From the NCBI GenBank assembly GCA_034509495.1, contig CM067524.1:683567-747566 (forward strand): a DNA stretch of 64,000 nucleotides, written 5' to 3'. The position numbers and the translations under genes are program-made. The stretch is from Acestrorhynchus altus (Eukaryota; Chordata; Actinopteri; Characiformes; Acestrorhynchidae). Shown here piece after piece: positions 24,044 to 33,800 of the stretch. Position 1 is the first letter of the stretch. The number at the start of each line of letters is the position of its first letter. The notes beneath the pieces were generated by a model. The model did no database searches, was not told where the DNA came from, and saw nothing but the letters and a program-made list of their open reading frames with translations.

Positions 24044-24455
24044 CTACCTGTAATTAACTCTATATGACATTAGAATAAACCCAAATAAACATAAAGTCAG
24101 TGTCAGTGAGAGCATCTACCTGTAATTAACTCTATATAATGTTAGAATAAACCCAAATAAACATAAAGTCAGTGTCAGTGAGAGTGTCTACCTGTAATTA
24201 ACTCTATATAACGTTAGAATAAACCCAAATAAACATAGTCAGTGTCAGTGAGAGCATCTACCTGTAATTAACTCTATATACCATTAGAATTAACCCAAAT
24301 AAACATAAAGTTAGCGGTCAGTGAGAGCATCTACCTGTAATTAACTCTATACAACATTAAAATAAACCCAAATAAACATAAAGTCAGTGTCAGTGAGAGC
24401 GTCTACCTGTAATTAACTCTATATAACATTAGAATAAACCCAAATAAACAAAATT
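24044..24455. repeat. Tandem repeat, 70-73 bp period, 6 copies
   Basis: CTACCTGTAATTAACTCTAT starts at 24044, 24116, 24188, 24258, 24331 and 24402. Each unit also carries AATAAACCCAAATAAACATA and GTCAGTGTCAGTGAGAG. Not CRISPR: the whole unit repeats and there is no spacer. Confidence 0.95.
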
Positions 24456-24605
24456 TAGAGTTAAGGTTAGAGTGAAGTTTAGTCACCTTTAGAGTTAAGG
24501 TTACAGTTAGAGTTGAGTGTAGAGTAAAGGTTAGGCTTAGGGTTATGTTTAAGATTAAAGATTGAGTAAGGGTTAGAGTTAGATATAATATTCAAGTTAG
24601 AGATT
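24456..24605. repeat. Degenerate GTTAGAG/TTAGGG-like repeat
   Basis: Variants of TTAGAGTTAAGGTTAGAGT and GGTTAGGCTTAGGGTTATG in about 150 bp. Confidence 0.65.
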
Positions 24606-25354
24606 GGTCAGTTGAGAGGCGAGTCCTTAGCCGTGTTGATCTTGGCCTGTGAGGTGAGCATTGCCTCCTTCAAGCCGAGATGAAACGAATCTCTGAATGA
24701 ACTCAAACAGGACAGGGCCATTTAGGACCAAAGCAAAGATAACAATAATATTTGTGGGAGTTTGATGATTTCATGATCATCCCTACTCAGAACCCCCGGC
24801 GATTTGGGAAAGTACCAGACGGTGTTCTGCTGAAGGTGGCCATATTTCACACACCCAAAGGCCTTCACCAGCTTTTCTTCAACCATACTTCAGCATGTTA
24901 CTCTGTTCAGATTGTCAGAGTGAAATTTAGCTGAGCTGCTCCATTGAACAGAACTTAAAGCTTAGAAAGTATTATTGAATTCACATCCTACTCCCCCACC
25001 CTGATGATCTGATCGGCTTTGATTAGCCTGTTACAAAGCACCTCAGATAGCTCCTCAGAAGGCTCATCAAGAGACAAAACCTAACTTTATACTCTATTCT
25101 TGCTGGATTTTGTTCTCACTGGAAATTATGGGGAAATTTAATGTATTTGATTGTCTGCGTCACACCTACCCAGAATTACAGTCCACATTTTTTAAGGTTC
25201 AAGGTCCAGATTTGAAGATCTCAAATGCATTTTTGTACAATTGCTTCTTTATACCCTGCACATATACACATATTGTATTTTTGTTCCTGAGGAAACCCAT
25301 CCAAACATTGGGAGACCATTAGATGCATTTAATTATTTTGAATACTTTTCAGCT
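24606..25354. other. Intergenic, unique, no gene seen
   Basis: A 60-codon frame at 24752-24934 has a varied composition but matches nothing I know. AAAGCAAAGATAACAATAATA near 24731 is AT-rich and could be part of a regulatory element. Confidence 0.4.
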
Positions 25355-25620
25355 TGGGCAGCCATGACTTGGCGGTTAGGGAACCAGCCTTGTGACCACA
25401 AGTTTGCTGGTTCCATTCCCTGAACTGGCAGTTCATGACTGATGTGCCCTTGAACAAGGCACTTAACTCCCCAGCTGCTCCCCAGGTGCCATGGATAGGG
25501 CTGCCCACCGCTCTGGGTATGTGTGCTCGCTGCCCCCTAGTGTGTGAATTCACTAACGTGTATGTGTGTGTATCACTGTGTGTGGATGTGGGGCAAAGTG
25601 CACCTTTACCTTTTGCTGTT
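25355..25620 (+). mobile_element. tRNA-derived SINE
   Basis: The tRNA-like head has an A-box-like GGCGGTTAGGG near 25371 and a B-box GGTTCCATTCC at 25409-25419. The body phrases TTGAACAAGGCACTTAAC, GGATAGGGCTGCCCACC and GTGTGGATGTGGG follow the usual fish SINE order. A 5'-truncated relative lies at 49995-50225. Transcription by Pol III is known for the class; activity of this copy is not shown. Confidence 0.8.
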
Positions 25621-25789
25621 AAGGAGGCTGTGGTCCAGTTTTGGCATTTTAGACCAGCATCTGGATTTGAATCTGATTGGAATTTTCAGAAAACCCAAAG
25701 AGGACTGAACAGCTGAGGGCTCTCCAGACAGAAAGGGTTGGTTTCTCAGGATGTTGGAGATGAGTTGAGGATGATAGTTGGTCCACAAC

Positions 25790-26280
25790 TACACCACATC
25801 TTCAGATTCTACAGCTGCAGTGGACAAGGAGTTCTTGAAGGTGATAGCCAGATCTGTAGGAACTTTAGCTTCAGGGATGTGTAGCAGCTCAGTCTTGCTG
25901 GGCTTGAGGTTCAGCTGACATTTATGATGAGTTGTGGGACAAGCTGAAGTACAAGTAGATGCCTGATGTTCAGAAGGTGGATAGGGATAGTGAGTTGAGT
26001 ATCAGCAGCATAGCACAGGCAAGAGAACCCCGAGAGGATATTACTGCACCAAGAGAGGGCACGTAAAGTGAGAACTGAAGAGGACAAAGCCCAGAGCCTT
26101 GCAAAACACCTATGTAGAGTGTGCATGGAGCAGTTGTGGACTTACTCTATGTTACCTGGTAAGAGGACCCCTTTTGGTAGACTGGAAATAAGTGCCATGA
26201 AGAGATAATGATTCTAAGATAGGCAAGGATTGACAAAACTGTGGTTTGACTTTATCAAAAGCTTCAAAGAGGTCAAGGAG
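25790..26280. repeat. Transposon-like dispersed block, class uncertain
   Basis: The text AGCTCAGTCTTGCTGGGCTTG and ATCAGCAGCATAGCACAGGC resembles a dispersed sequence I remember from several fish genomes, read antisense. It adjoins the minus-strand LINE at 26280. Confidence 0.4.
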
Positions 26281-26750
26281 AATTGGGAGTGAAGGCAGTT
26301 TGATTGGTTTTGCTGTGTGGAGGTTCTCTGCAACTGCTGTGTATAGTGTTTAAAGTCAGACAGCTTGGGGTCCTGCAGCCTGTTCTAAATGAGAAAGAGA
26401 GACAGTTGGTTGTAGACAAAGAATTCAATAATTTTTGAGAGGAAAGAAAACGTCTGATTTCCATGGTCTCTCCTGTTGGCTTTTTAAAGATGGGGACCAC
26501 TCTGGCAGTCTTGAAGGCAAAAGAAGACAAGGAGCTATTTAAGATGAAAGTGATGATAGGACGAAGGTCCTGGGCAGTTTCTTGGGTGGGGTCTAATGTA
26601 TTATTAAAGGTGAGCTGTTGAACATTGTTGGTGGGAGGAATAGATAAGGATGGGTAAAGGGTTGGTTTAGAAGAGAAAATGGTAGAAGAGGGGAACAGAT
26701 GCTGATGCTTCAGGTTTCTTTCTGTAGAGCCATTATGTAGGACCATCTTT
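26280..26750 (-). mobile_element. L2-type LINE reverse-transcriptase fragment
   Basis: A 157-codon minus-strand frame includes FAFKTARVVPIFKKPTGE (the 'K.A.V.PIFKK' motif before 'NYRPVS' of LINE RTs) and LSFSFRTGCRTPSCL, resembling 'QSGFR..HST'. The reading frame is decayed around the RPVSLL motif. No endonuclease domain is present. Confidence 0.7.
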
Positions 26751-26969
26751 ATAGGGTTCTACCTTTCAAATGATGTTCCACCAACTTGAAGACCCATGTA
26801 CACAGGTAAAGACCAATTAGTATCCAAATGAGTCATTTACTAAAGAGCCCTTGAAGAACCCTATTTAAGAGTCTGTCTTTCAACTTTGTCAAACAATCAC
26901 AGCCTTCCACAATTATTTCCCAATTCAGTGTAACATTTAGTCACATCATGCTCACAGATTAAATTAAAA
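26751..26969. other. Spacer, no gene
   Basis: Nothing recognisable. Confidence 0.5.
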
Positions 26970-27140
26970 ACAGTTATGGCTCTGGGAAAAAACGGCACAC
27001 TGCGAAACAGAATGTTACTGGTTCAAATCCCAGCTGAGGCAACAAACTGCTGTAGCTGTGGAAAGCCTGCAGATTCTCCTGGCTACTGTGACCTTCAGCA
27101 AGTCCCCACATCCCCTTAAGTCATGTTTGGAAAGAGAATG
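26970..27140 (+). mobile_element. Possible tRNA-derived SINE head
   Basis: ACTGGTTCAAATCCCAGCTG at about 27010 contains a perfect B-box-like GGTTCAAATCC, followed by GACCTTCAGCAAGTCCCC, the decayed 'TTGAGCAAGGCAC' phrase of fish SINEs. No clear A-box. Confidence 0.4.
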
Positions 27141-27594
27141 TGTCCCCAGTGCCCCCGAACTCCTGTAAATCAAGGTTTAAACATGTCGAACTGTCCTTCT
27201 CTCATCCGCAGATGAAGCTGAACTGCCAGTACACATTCGTTCATTTTGAACATAAAACGGACACAAGAGCTTCCTCACGGGGTTGCTTATCATACCTCCT
27301 GGCATGCAGCACGACTCCCAGGTTTCTACACCACCTTCCAGGTCTTTTTTTCTTTGTTTTTCCCCCTCCACCCAGGTCCACCATAAAGCAGGGAGGTTTA
27401 TTTCCTGTAACTCGAATCTCCTGCAGCAGCAGCACCTGCAGTCACGGCTACAGCGGCCAGAGCATGAGTCACATTCCACATTCAAACACGGCCTTAATGC
27501 ACTAACACAACCGTTCAACTGCACACAGCTGATGAACTTTACCGTACTGTTCAGCACAAATGTGAACTGAGCAACACTGCTGAAGTGTTGGATT
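27141..27594. other. Intergenic, no gene seen
   Basis: Overlapping frames of up to 161 codons on opposite strands carry Cys-rich artefacts of CAGCAGCAG-type sequence near 27420. I find no domain and no flanking exon. Confidence 0.4.
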
Positions 27595-28100
27595 GTGTTG
27601 TATGATTGACTCCTGGGTGAATTTTGTGGGATGTTTTCAAAGTGTGATGCACCTTTATTCACCTAAAAATGAGAACGTATTTATAGAAGACAGTCACACA
27701 TACCTAATGTTATTTTCAGAAGATCCTAGTCTACTCAAATTCATCTTCATTTGAGATGTAAATATTAACAGAATTTAGGTATTTTATGAATTTGAAAATG
27801 TTTTTGCTCATAAGGACAATAAACACACTTCAAAAATCCTATTGGAACCTGATCGTTCAGAGTCTTTTTAAGCTCAATTATCAGCTCAAACAACTTGTTT
27901 CCAACTGAATTAAATACCAGTTTTAAAGCCAAAGGAGCATCCAGTGCATGTTTACTGCTCTGTCCATGTGTACATGCTCAACCTACATACAGACTCTGAC
28001 TGATCAGAGAGAGGGGGCGGGGCTGATGCTCAACCTGCATACAGACTCTGACTGATCAGAGAGAGGGGGCGGGGCTGATGATCAACCTGCATACAGACTC
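27595..28100 (-). mobile_element. Foldback-type element copy with 2 GC-box units
   Basis: Starts with the outer-arm phrase TTTTGTGGGATGTTTTCAAA, continues through CTACTCAAATTCATCTTCATTT, then AGTGCATGTTTACTGCTCTG and GC-box units at about 28010 and 28062 spaced by 52 bp. Confidence 0.75.
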
Positions 28101-28480
28101 TACAGAGTTTTGGTACATTGTTCTACAGTTCAGCAACACCTGCATGAATATGGGAATATGGCCTTCATGGAGGAGTCATCAGAAGAAAACCTCTTGGTGT
28201 CCTCACCACAGAATTCAGTATTAGAGGTACAACAGAACATCTAAACAAGCCTGATGCACTTTGGAAACAAGTCCTGTGGACTGATGAGGTTAAAATATAA
28301 GGCCACCTTAATCAAGGGGCACTGAATTTCATGAAAAGAATCACAGCATTTGGGCACAAGAACCTTGTATCAACTGTAAAGCATGGAGGTGTGAGTGTGA
28401 TGGTTTGGAGCTGCTTTGCTGCAGCAGAGTCTGTAGACCTCTCCATCATAGAAACCACTGTCAGATCTTTATTGTATCAG
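28100..28480 (+). pseudogene. Tc1-like transposase relic
   Basis: The plus strand reads a degraded transposase: an 'HLNKPDALWKQVLWTDEVKI'-like stretch at about 28237-28300 ending in a stop, then STVKHGGVSVMVWSCFAA at about 28370-28425 (Tc1 consensus 'VKHGGGSVMVWGCF'). Internal stops and frame breaks. The third catalytic acidic residue region is missing. Confidence 0.75.
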
Positions 28481-28829
28481 AGGGGGCTTGAGGAAAGGCC
28501 ATCTATTCAAAAGATGATGCTGAAACGTCACATAGCTGAAAGAAGTCTGCACGGAGGAGTCGGAAAATCGGAGATCATTTCAGCCAAAAGGAGGAAACAC
28601 CAATAATAATTGTCTTTACGTTTTTCCTCACAAGAAAATTACGCTAATGTGTTTAGCTTTAACATGACGATTACACACAAAACTGGGGTAAACACAGCAG
28701 CTGGGTTTGATGCCGCCTCCTGCACTGTACAAACCCATGGACTAACTATGTCCAGCTCTGCTCAGTTAAGCCAATTTGCTGTTTTTTCCCACAAAAGCAT
28801 TTGATTGGTTTACCATCCACATGTTTATT

Positions 28830-28831
<2 letters not shown>
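28481..28831. other. Intergenic, no gene seen
   Basis: Nothing recognisable beyond the transposon border. Confidence 0.45.

Positions 28832-28890
<59 letters not shown>
28832..28890. repeat. (GT)n microsatellite flanked by a short inverted repeat
   Basis: A GT run of about 29 units. It is flanked by TTTGATTGGTTTACC at about 28800 and GGTAAACCGATCA at about 28892, a short inverted pair. Confidence 0.95.
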
Positions 28891-28893
<3 letters not shown>

Positions 28894-29289
28894 GTAAACC
28901 GATCAGATCTTGTCGTGGGAAAAGGGGTGTGTGTGTGGTTCAAATCCAGTTAAAATTCAGGAGCATCTCTGCGTCATCCTCTGCAAGCCCACAGCCGGAT
29001 CTGGAGTTCAGACTTTGTGGTCGGAAAACCTCTGCCACTTCCTCACACATTCCTGCCTCACTGCTCTCAGGCCACCACACTTTACAAGGAAAATCCCAAA
29101 GGTCGACGTGGTCCCTAAGGCAGCTGACCAGTAAATAATCCTACTGTAAACAGGAATAACAACAGCGCACAGAAACGGAGACAGAATGATCTAGACATTC
29201 CGCAGAGTGAGTGGAACAAGCTAACAGACAGCAGAGCTGGAAGAGCTGACGCTTCCTCTCACTACTGTCAGCACTCTCTCAAACTAACA
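28891..29289. other. Intergenic, no gene seen
   Basis: Nothing recognisable. Confidence 0.45.
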
Positions 29290-30110
29290 TGGCCACTTTA
29301 TCAGAAACCCCTCCCTGATACATCCACCCTGCTGGAGCTGAAGGAAGAGCTGAGCTGATCAGCTGAACAGAAAGCAACTGGCCTTGCAGCCAAGCCGACT
29401 GGAGAACCAAGCTGACTAGAGAAAGAAGCCCAATGCAGAGCCAAGCTGACTGGAAAACTGAAAAAACCTACCCACAAAGCCAAGCATAGTGAAGAACCAA
29501 GCTGTCTGGAGAACCAAGCTGACTAGAGAAACAAGCTCAGTGGGGAACCAAGCCCAATGCAGAGTAAAGCTGACTGGAAAACTGAAAAAATCTACCCACA
29601 AAGCTAAGCATAACGAAGAACCAAACTGACTGGAGAACCAAACTGCCTGGAGAACAATTCTTAAAAAGATCCAATTTACTCAGAGAGCCAAGCAAAATGG
29701 AGAATCAATCTACCCAGACAGTCAAGCTTAGAGGAGAACTTGAGCCCAAATGAGACCCAAACTGACTGGAGAACCAAGATAAGAGACCAAAACTACAAAG
29801 AAAGCCAAACTCAAAGGAGACCCAAGCTGAGCTGAACAGGGAAGTAAGTTGAATGGTGAACTGAGTTATCTGGAGAGCCAAGCTGAACAGAGAACTAAGA
29901 TGACTAGACAGCAAAGCAGGGTGGAGAACGGTGCTGAAGGACTGACCTGAATGGAGAGCTATGTGAAAGGTAATGTAAATGGATGTGAACTCAATAAAGA
30001 ACCAAGCTGAATGGAGAGCTGAGTACTGAGCTGTCTGCAGGAGAAAGCTGACCAAACAGCCAAACTCAGCTGAGAACCTAGCTGACTGGAGAACATAGTG
30101 ATTTATTTTA
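29290..30110. repeat. Degenerate GAGAACCAAGCTGACTG minisatellite
   Basis: Repeated GAACCAAGCTGACTGGAGA variants over 0.8 kb. A higher-order repeat of about 125 bp is visible between 29400-29520 and 29530-29650, which share AAACTGAAAAAACCTACCC-type and CCACAAAGC words. The antisense frames rich in Phe/Ser are artefacts. Confidence 0.85.
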
Positions 30111-30844
30111 AACTACACTAAAATATATCAGCCAGCACTGTAATCTGTTGTGTCCCAAATCACAGTTCCACACTTCTCTACTTCCACGCTAAAGAGCTCA
30201 GCTCCAACTGTGTATGTCAAAAGCAGGGTGGCAACATATGGTTTATTTAAGTGTTAATTTGGGTTTTGATGCCATGTGTTCATCTAGATTTCTCACAGAC
30301 ACCACCCATGACCCTAATCTAACCCCACCCCTTACTCAACCTACGCTCAAGAGAAAAAAAAAAAGATTCTTCAAAAGCCCAGACATCAATGTGAGTTTAT
30401 TCTACACTCGACTCCCATACAAACGACATTCTAACAATAAATACAGCTGTGCAGGTTTACATTTAACATTTGACAACATCATACACACACAGAACACATA
30501 CATCTTTATGTAAATTATGCCAATGAGCTGGTCTGGGCCTCACGGGTGCGGTACCGTTGTTTTTGTTTGGATCAGACGCTGACAATGCGTGTTTTTTCCC
30601 TTTATATATTATTACACATCTCGCTCAGTAGGGGGTGCTCTGAGTGGGGCGGACACCGAGCCATGCAGTTTATCGAGCGGGAATTTGGTCCGGACTGGAC
30701 AGGGATGGACCTGTAAACACAAAACAGACACACACACACACACACACACACGGTGTGTTACAGCAGGGCTCACCATTGCTGTGGCAGTGAAATGTGACTA
30801 TTACAGCAGGGCTTACCATTGCCATGGCAGCAGAAAGGTAACTG
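30111..30844 (-). other. SNAP47 3' flank / probable 3' UTR
   Basis: Lies downstream of the SNAP47 stop on the minus strand. A minus-strand AATAAA is at 30396-30401, about 445 bp past the stop, and a (CA)n run is at 30730-30751. The true poly(A) site is not provable from sequence. AGTAGGGGGTGC near 30630 resembles a weak CTCF core. Confidence 0.4.
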
Positions 30845-33800
30845 TTACAGTAGTTTCCTCATCCTGCGGGTGTGTTTGTCAATGCTCATGGTGGCGCGCT
30901 CGCTGGAGGACGCTAAAACATCCAGAGCTTCATCCTGTCTCTCCAACTCTGTCTCAGCCTCCAACGCCAGAGACTTCAACTGCAGCAGCATCTACACACA
31001 AACCATGGGTTATAGGAATATTTCAAAGCATTATAGAGCGCCCCCTAGAGCTCCCTGTAGTGTATTAGTCTGTCAGAATGAGCATTAGGGTCATATGAAC
31101 ATTATAGTGCGCTCCCCACGCTTCCTGCAGGGTCTCTTATGTGAACGCACAGCTGAACAACTAATATATCAGCAAGTGATATTCCACACATGTGCATCAT
31201 TACGGATGGGACTACTTACAGAGTAAATGTAAACAGATTTTCAACACAAGCACCGCAGGACAAACCTGGACCTCGGCACTCTGACTGGAAGGTGTGGGTA
31301 GAAATGACTTCTGGCCAATGTGCCAAAGCTCTGCTGTTTCCATCACTGATATGAGTCAAAAATCACGATAGGAAACAAAAGCCTCCAGCGCTGTGCCCAC
31401 TTCTCTGCTTCCTCCACAGGCCGGTGTTGTTTTAGGTTGAAATCATTAATCAGCCCTGGGAGAGACTCTTTGAACTTCCCAGGTTTGTGCAGCATTAGGT
31501 GAGGCGCTGATAAGGAACAATAAGGATTTACTTTAGCTAATCAGTTGTTGATAATACGTTTTACAAAAGAAAGACAAAGAAAAATGGATCTACCGCCTTG
31601 AGGAATCTGCTTGAGAACGAGACGCTCAGTCAAAGCACTTCAGAGCGTCAGTGTTTCAGAGAAACAGAAAGAAAGGTTTACAGAAAGACACAATTCATTA
31701 TTGATTAACTCTACAATAGAGTGGCCTCCATTCAGCTTCTGTTTATTTATTTTATATTTTTGGTCAAAGAGAAATACGGTGGGGTCTGAATGTATGAGAG
31801 CACCAGGAAATTCTCCTTTCATTCAGTACAAATCAGCTATAAAGCAGCATCTCTTACCACACAGGAGCAAACAATTCCAGACTGTAGTTCATCTGTTTCT
31901 CTGCAGACTTTATTCTCCTCCTTTCACCCTGATCTTCAATGATCAGGACCCCACAGGACCACCACAGAGCAGATATTATGTGGGTGGTGGGTCATTCTCA
32001 GCACTGCAGTCACACTGACATGGTGGTGGTGTGTTAGTGTGTGTTGCTGGTACGAGTGGATCAGAAACAGCAGTGCTGCTGGAGTGTTTAAACCCCTCAG
32101 TGTCTCTGCTGGACCGAGAACAGTCCACCAAACAGAAATGTCCAGCCAACAGCATCCTGTGGTCAGCGTCCTGTGAGCACTGATGAAGGACACAAACTGT
32201 GCAGAAACAGATGAGCTTCTGTCTCTGACTTTACATCTACAAGGTGGAGACACTCGGTAGGAGTGTCTGATAGAGTGGACAGTGAGTGGACACAGTGTTT
32301 AAACACTCCAGCAGCACTGCTGCGTCTGATTCACTCGTACCAGCAACACACACTAACACACCACCACCATGTCAGTGTGACTGCAGTGCTGAGAATGACC
32401 CACCACCCACATAATACCTGATTTAAGGACAACAGACTGACCTGTTTGAGCTCCTGGGCCTCAGCCTCTGTTACGGTGGGCTGCAGGACATGGAGCTGAA
32501 CCTGTGTCAGATCCCCGATAGGAACTTCCACGGGCACCTCTGTCTCGAGGCCATGAGCACCTGCACGGGTTTACACAAGTATATGTGTAAACATTTATAG
32601 TTAACAATTTTGTCAGAATATAATAAACTTATAATCCATAAAGGGTGGCATCTCCATGATAAAATCACACAAATATAATTATTTTATATGTAAAGAACAA
32701 AAAAACATTCAGAATAAACTTTTCACCACACAATGTTGTCCATTAATACTGACCACTGTTGCTAGGCAACATGAGGATGAAGGTTTAGCCTTAATAATGT
32801 GGCTTCGCCTCTCCATGAAACAAAATCTGTTCATGTGTGTTTAACTTTCAGAATTCTAGGGCAATTTTTGTGGGATGTAATCTGTCGTGATGAAACTCTA
32901 ATCTGTCTTTATTTGATCTTTGTATGTATTTGACCATGTTTTGATAAAAATTTTCTCACATCTTCAAGGACTAAAACACTTTATATCTCAGAAATCCTGT
33001 TGGAAAATGATCATCTTGATTTTAATTAATTATTTGTACTGATTAGATTGACAAGGATATTTATAATAAGTTCTTCAAAATACCTGAGAGGGGTCCAAAT
33101 AAATAAAACAACCTGAATATCCTTTATTATTTTTGTTATTTATATATGAATCAGTTTTATTCCTTCTCAGGACTTTTATTCTAAAACACTGTGTGAGCAA
33201 ACAAAGAGAGCAAACAGCCCCTCCCGTTTCATTTTCCTCTGTAACCCAATATCTGTGTCAGTGGCATCATTACCCCGCCCCCTCTCTCTGATCAGTCAGA
33301 GTCTGTATGCAGGTTGATCATCAGCCCCGCCCCCTCTCTCTGATCAGTCAGAGTCTGTATGCAGGTTGAGTATCAGCCCCGCCCCCTCTCTCTGATCAGT
33401 CAGAGTCTGTGTGCAGGTTGATCATCAGCCCCGCCCCCTCTCTCTGATCAGTCAGAGTCTGTATGCAGGTTGATCATCAGCCCCGCCCCCTCTCTCTGAT
33501 CAGATGGCTGATGACATCACACATATTGGGTTATAGAGGAAAATGAGAAGGGAAGGACTGTTTCAGAATAAGAGTCCTGAAATCAGTAAACACTGATACA
33601 AACACAAATTAAATAATTTCACTCTGACCATCATAAACTGGATGATCAATTTCCAACAGGGTTTCTGGGTCACACTTATAAAGTGTTTTTATTCCTTGTA
33701 AGCAAATAAATAAATAAATAAAATACAACAACTAATAATAATATTAATAATAATATTATTAATAATAATAATAATAATAATAATAAATACAAAACAATAC

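Noticed and set aside
24044..24455. Regularly spaced repeats that could suggest a CRISPR array
   Set aside because: The whole 70-73 bp unit is repeated with no unique spacers, and the genome is vertebrate.
27177..27662. A 161-codon minus-strand frame with Cys-rich segment
   Set aside because: The Cys run derives from CAGCAGCAG-type DNA, the opposite strand also has long frames, and no domain or splice structure supports it.
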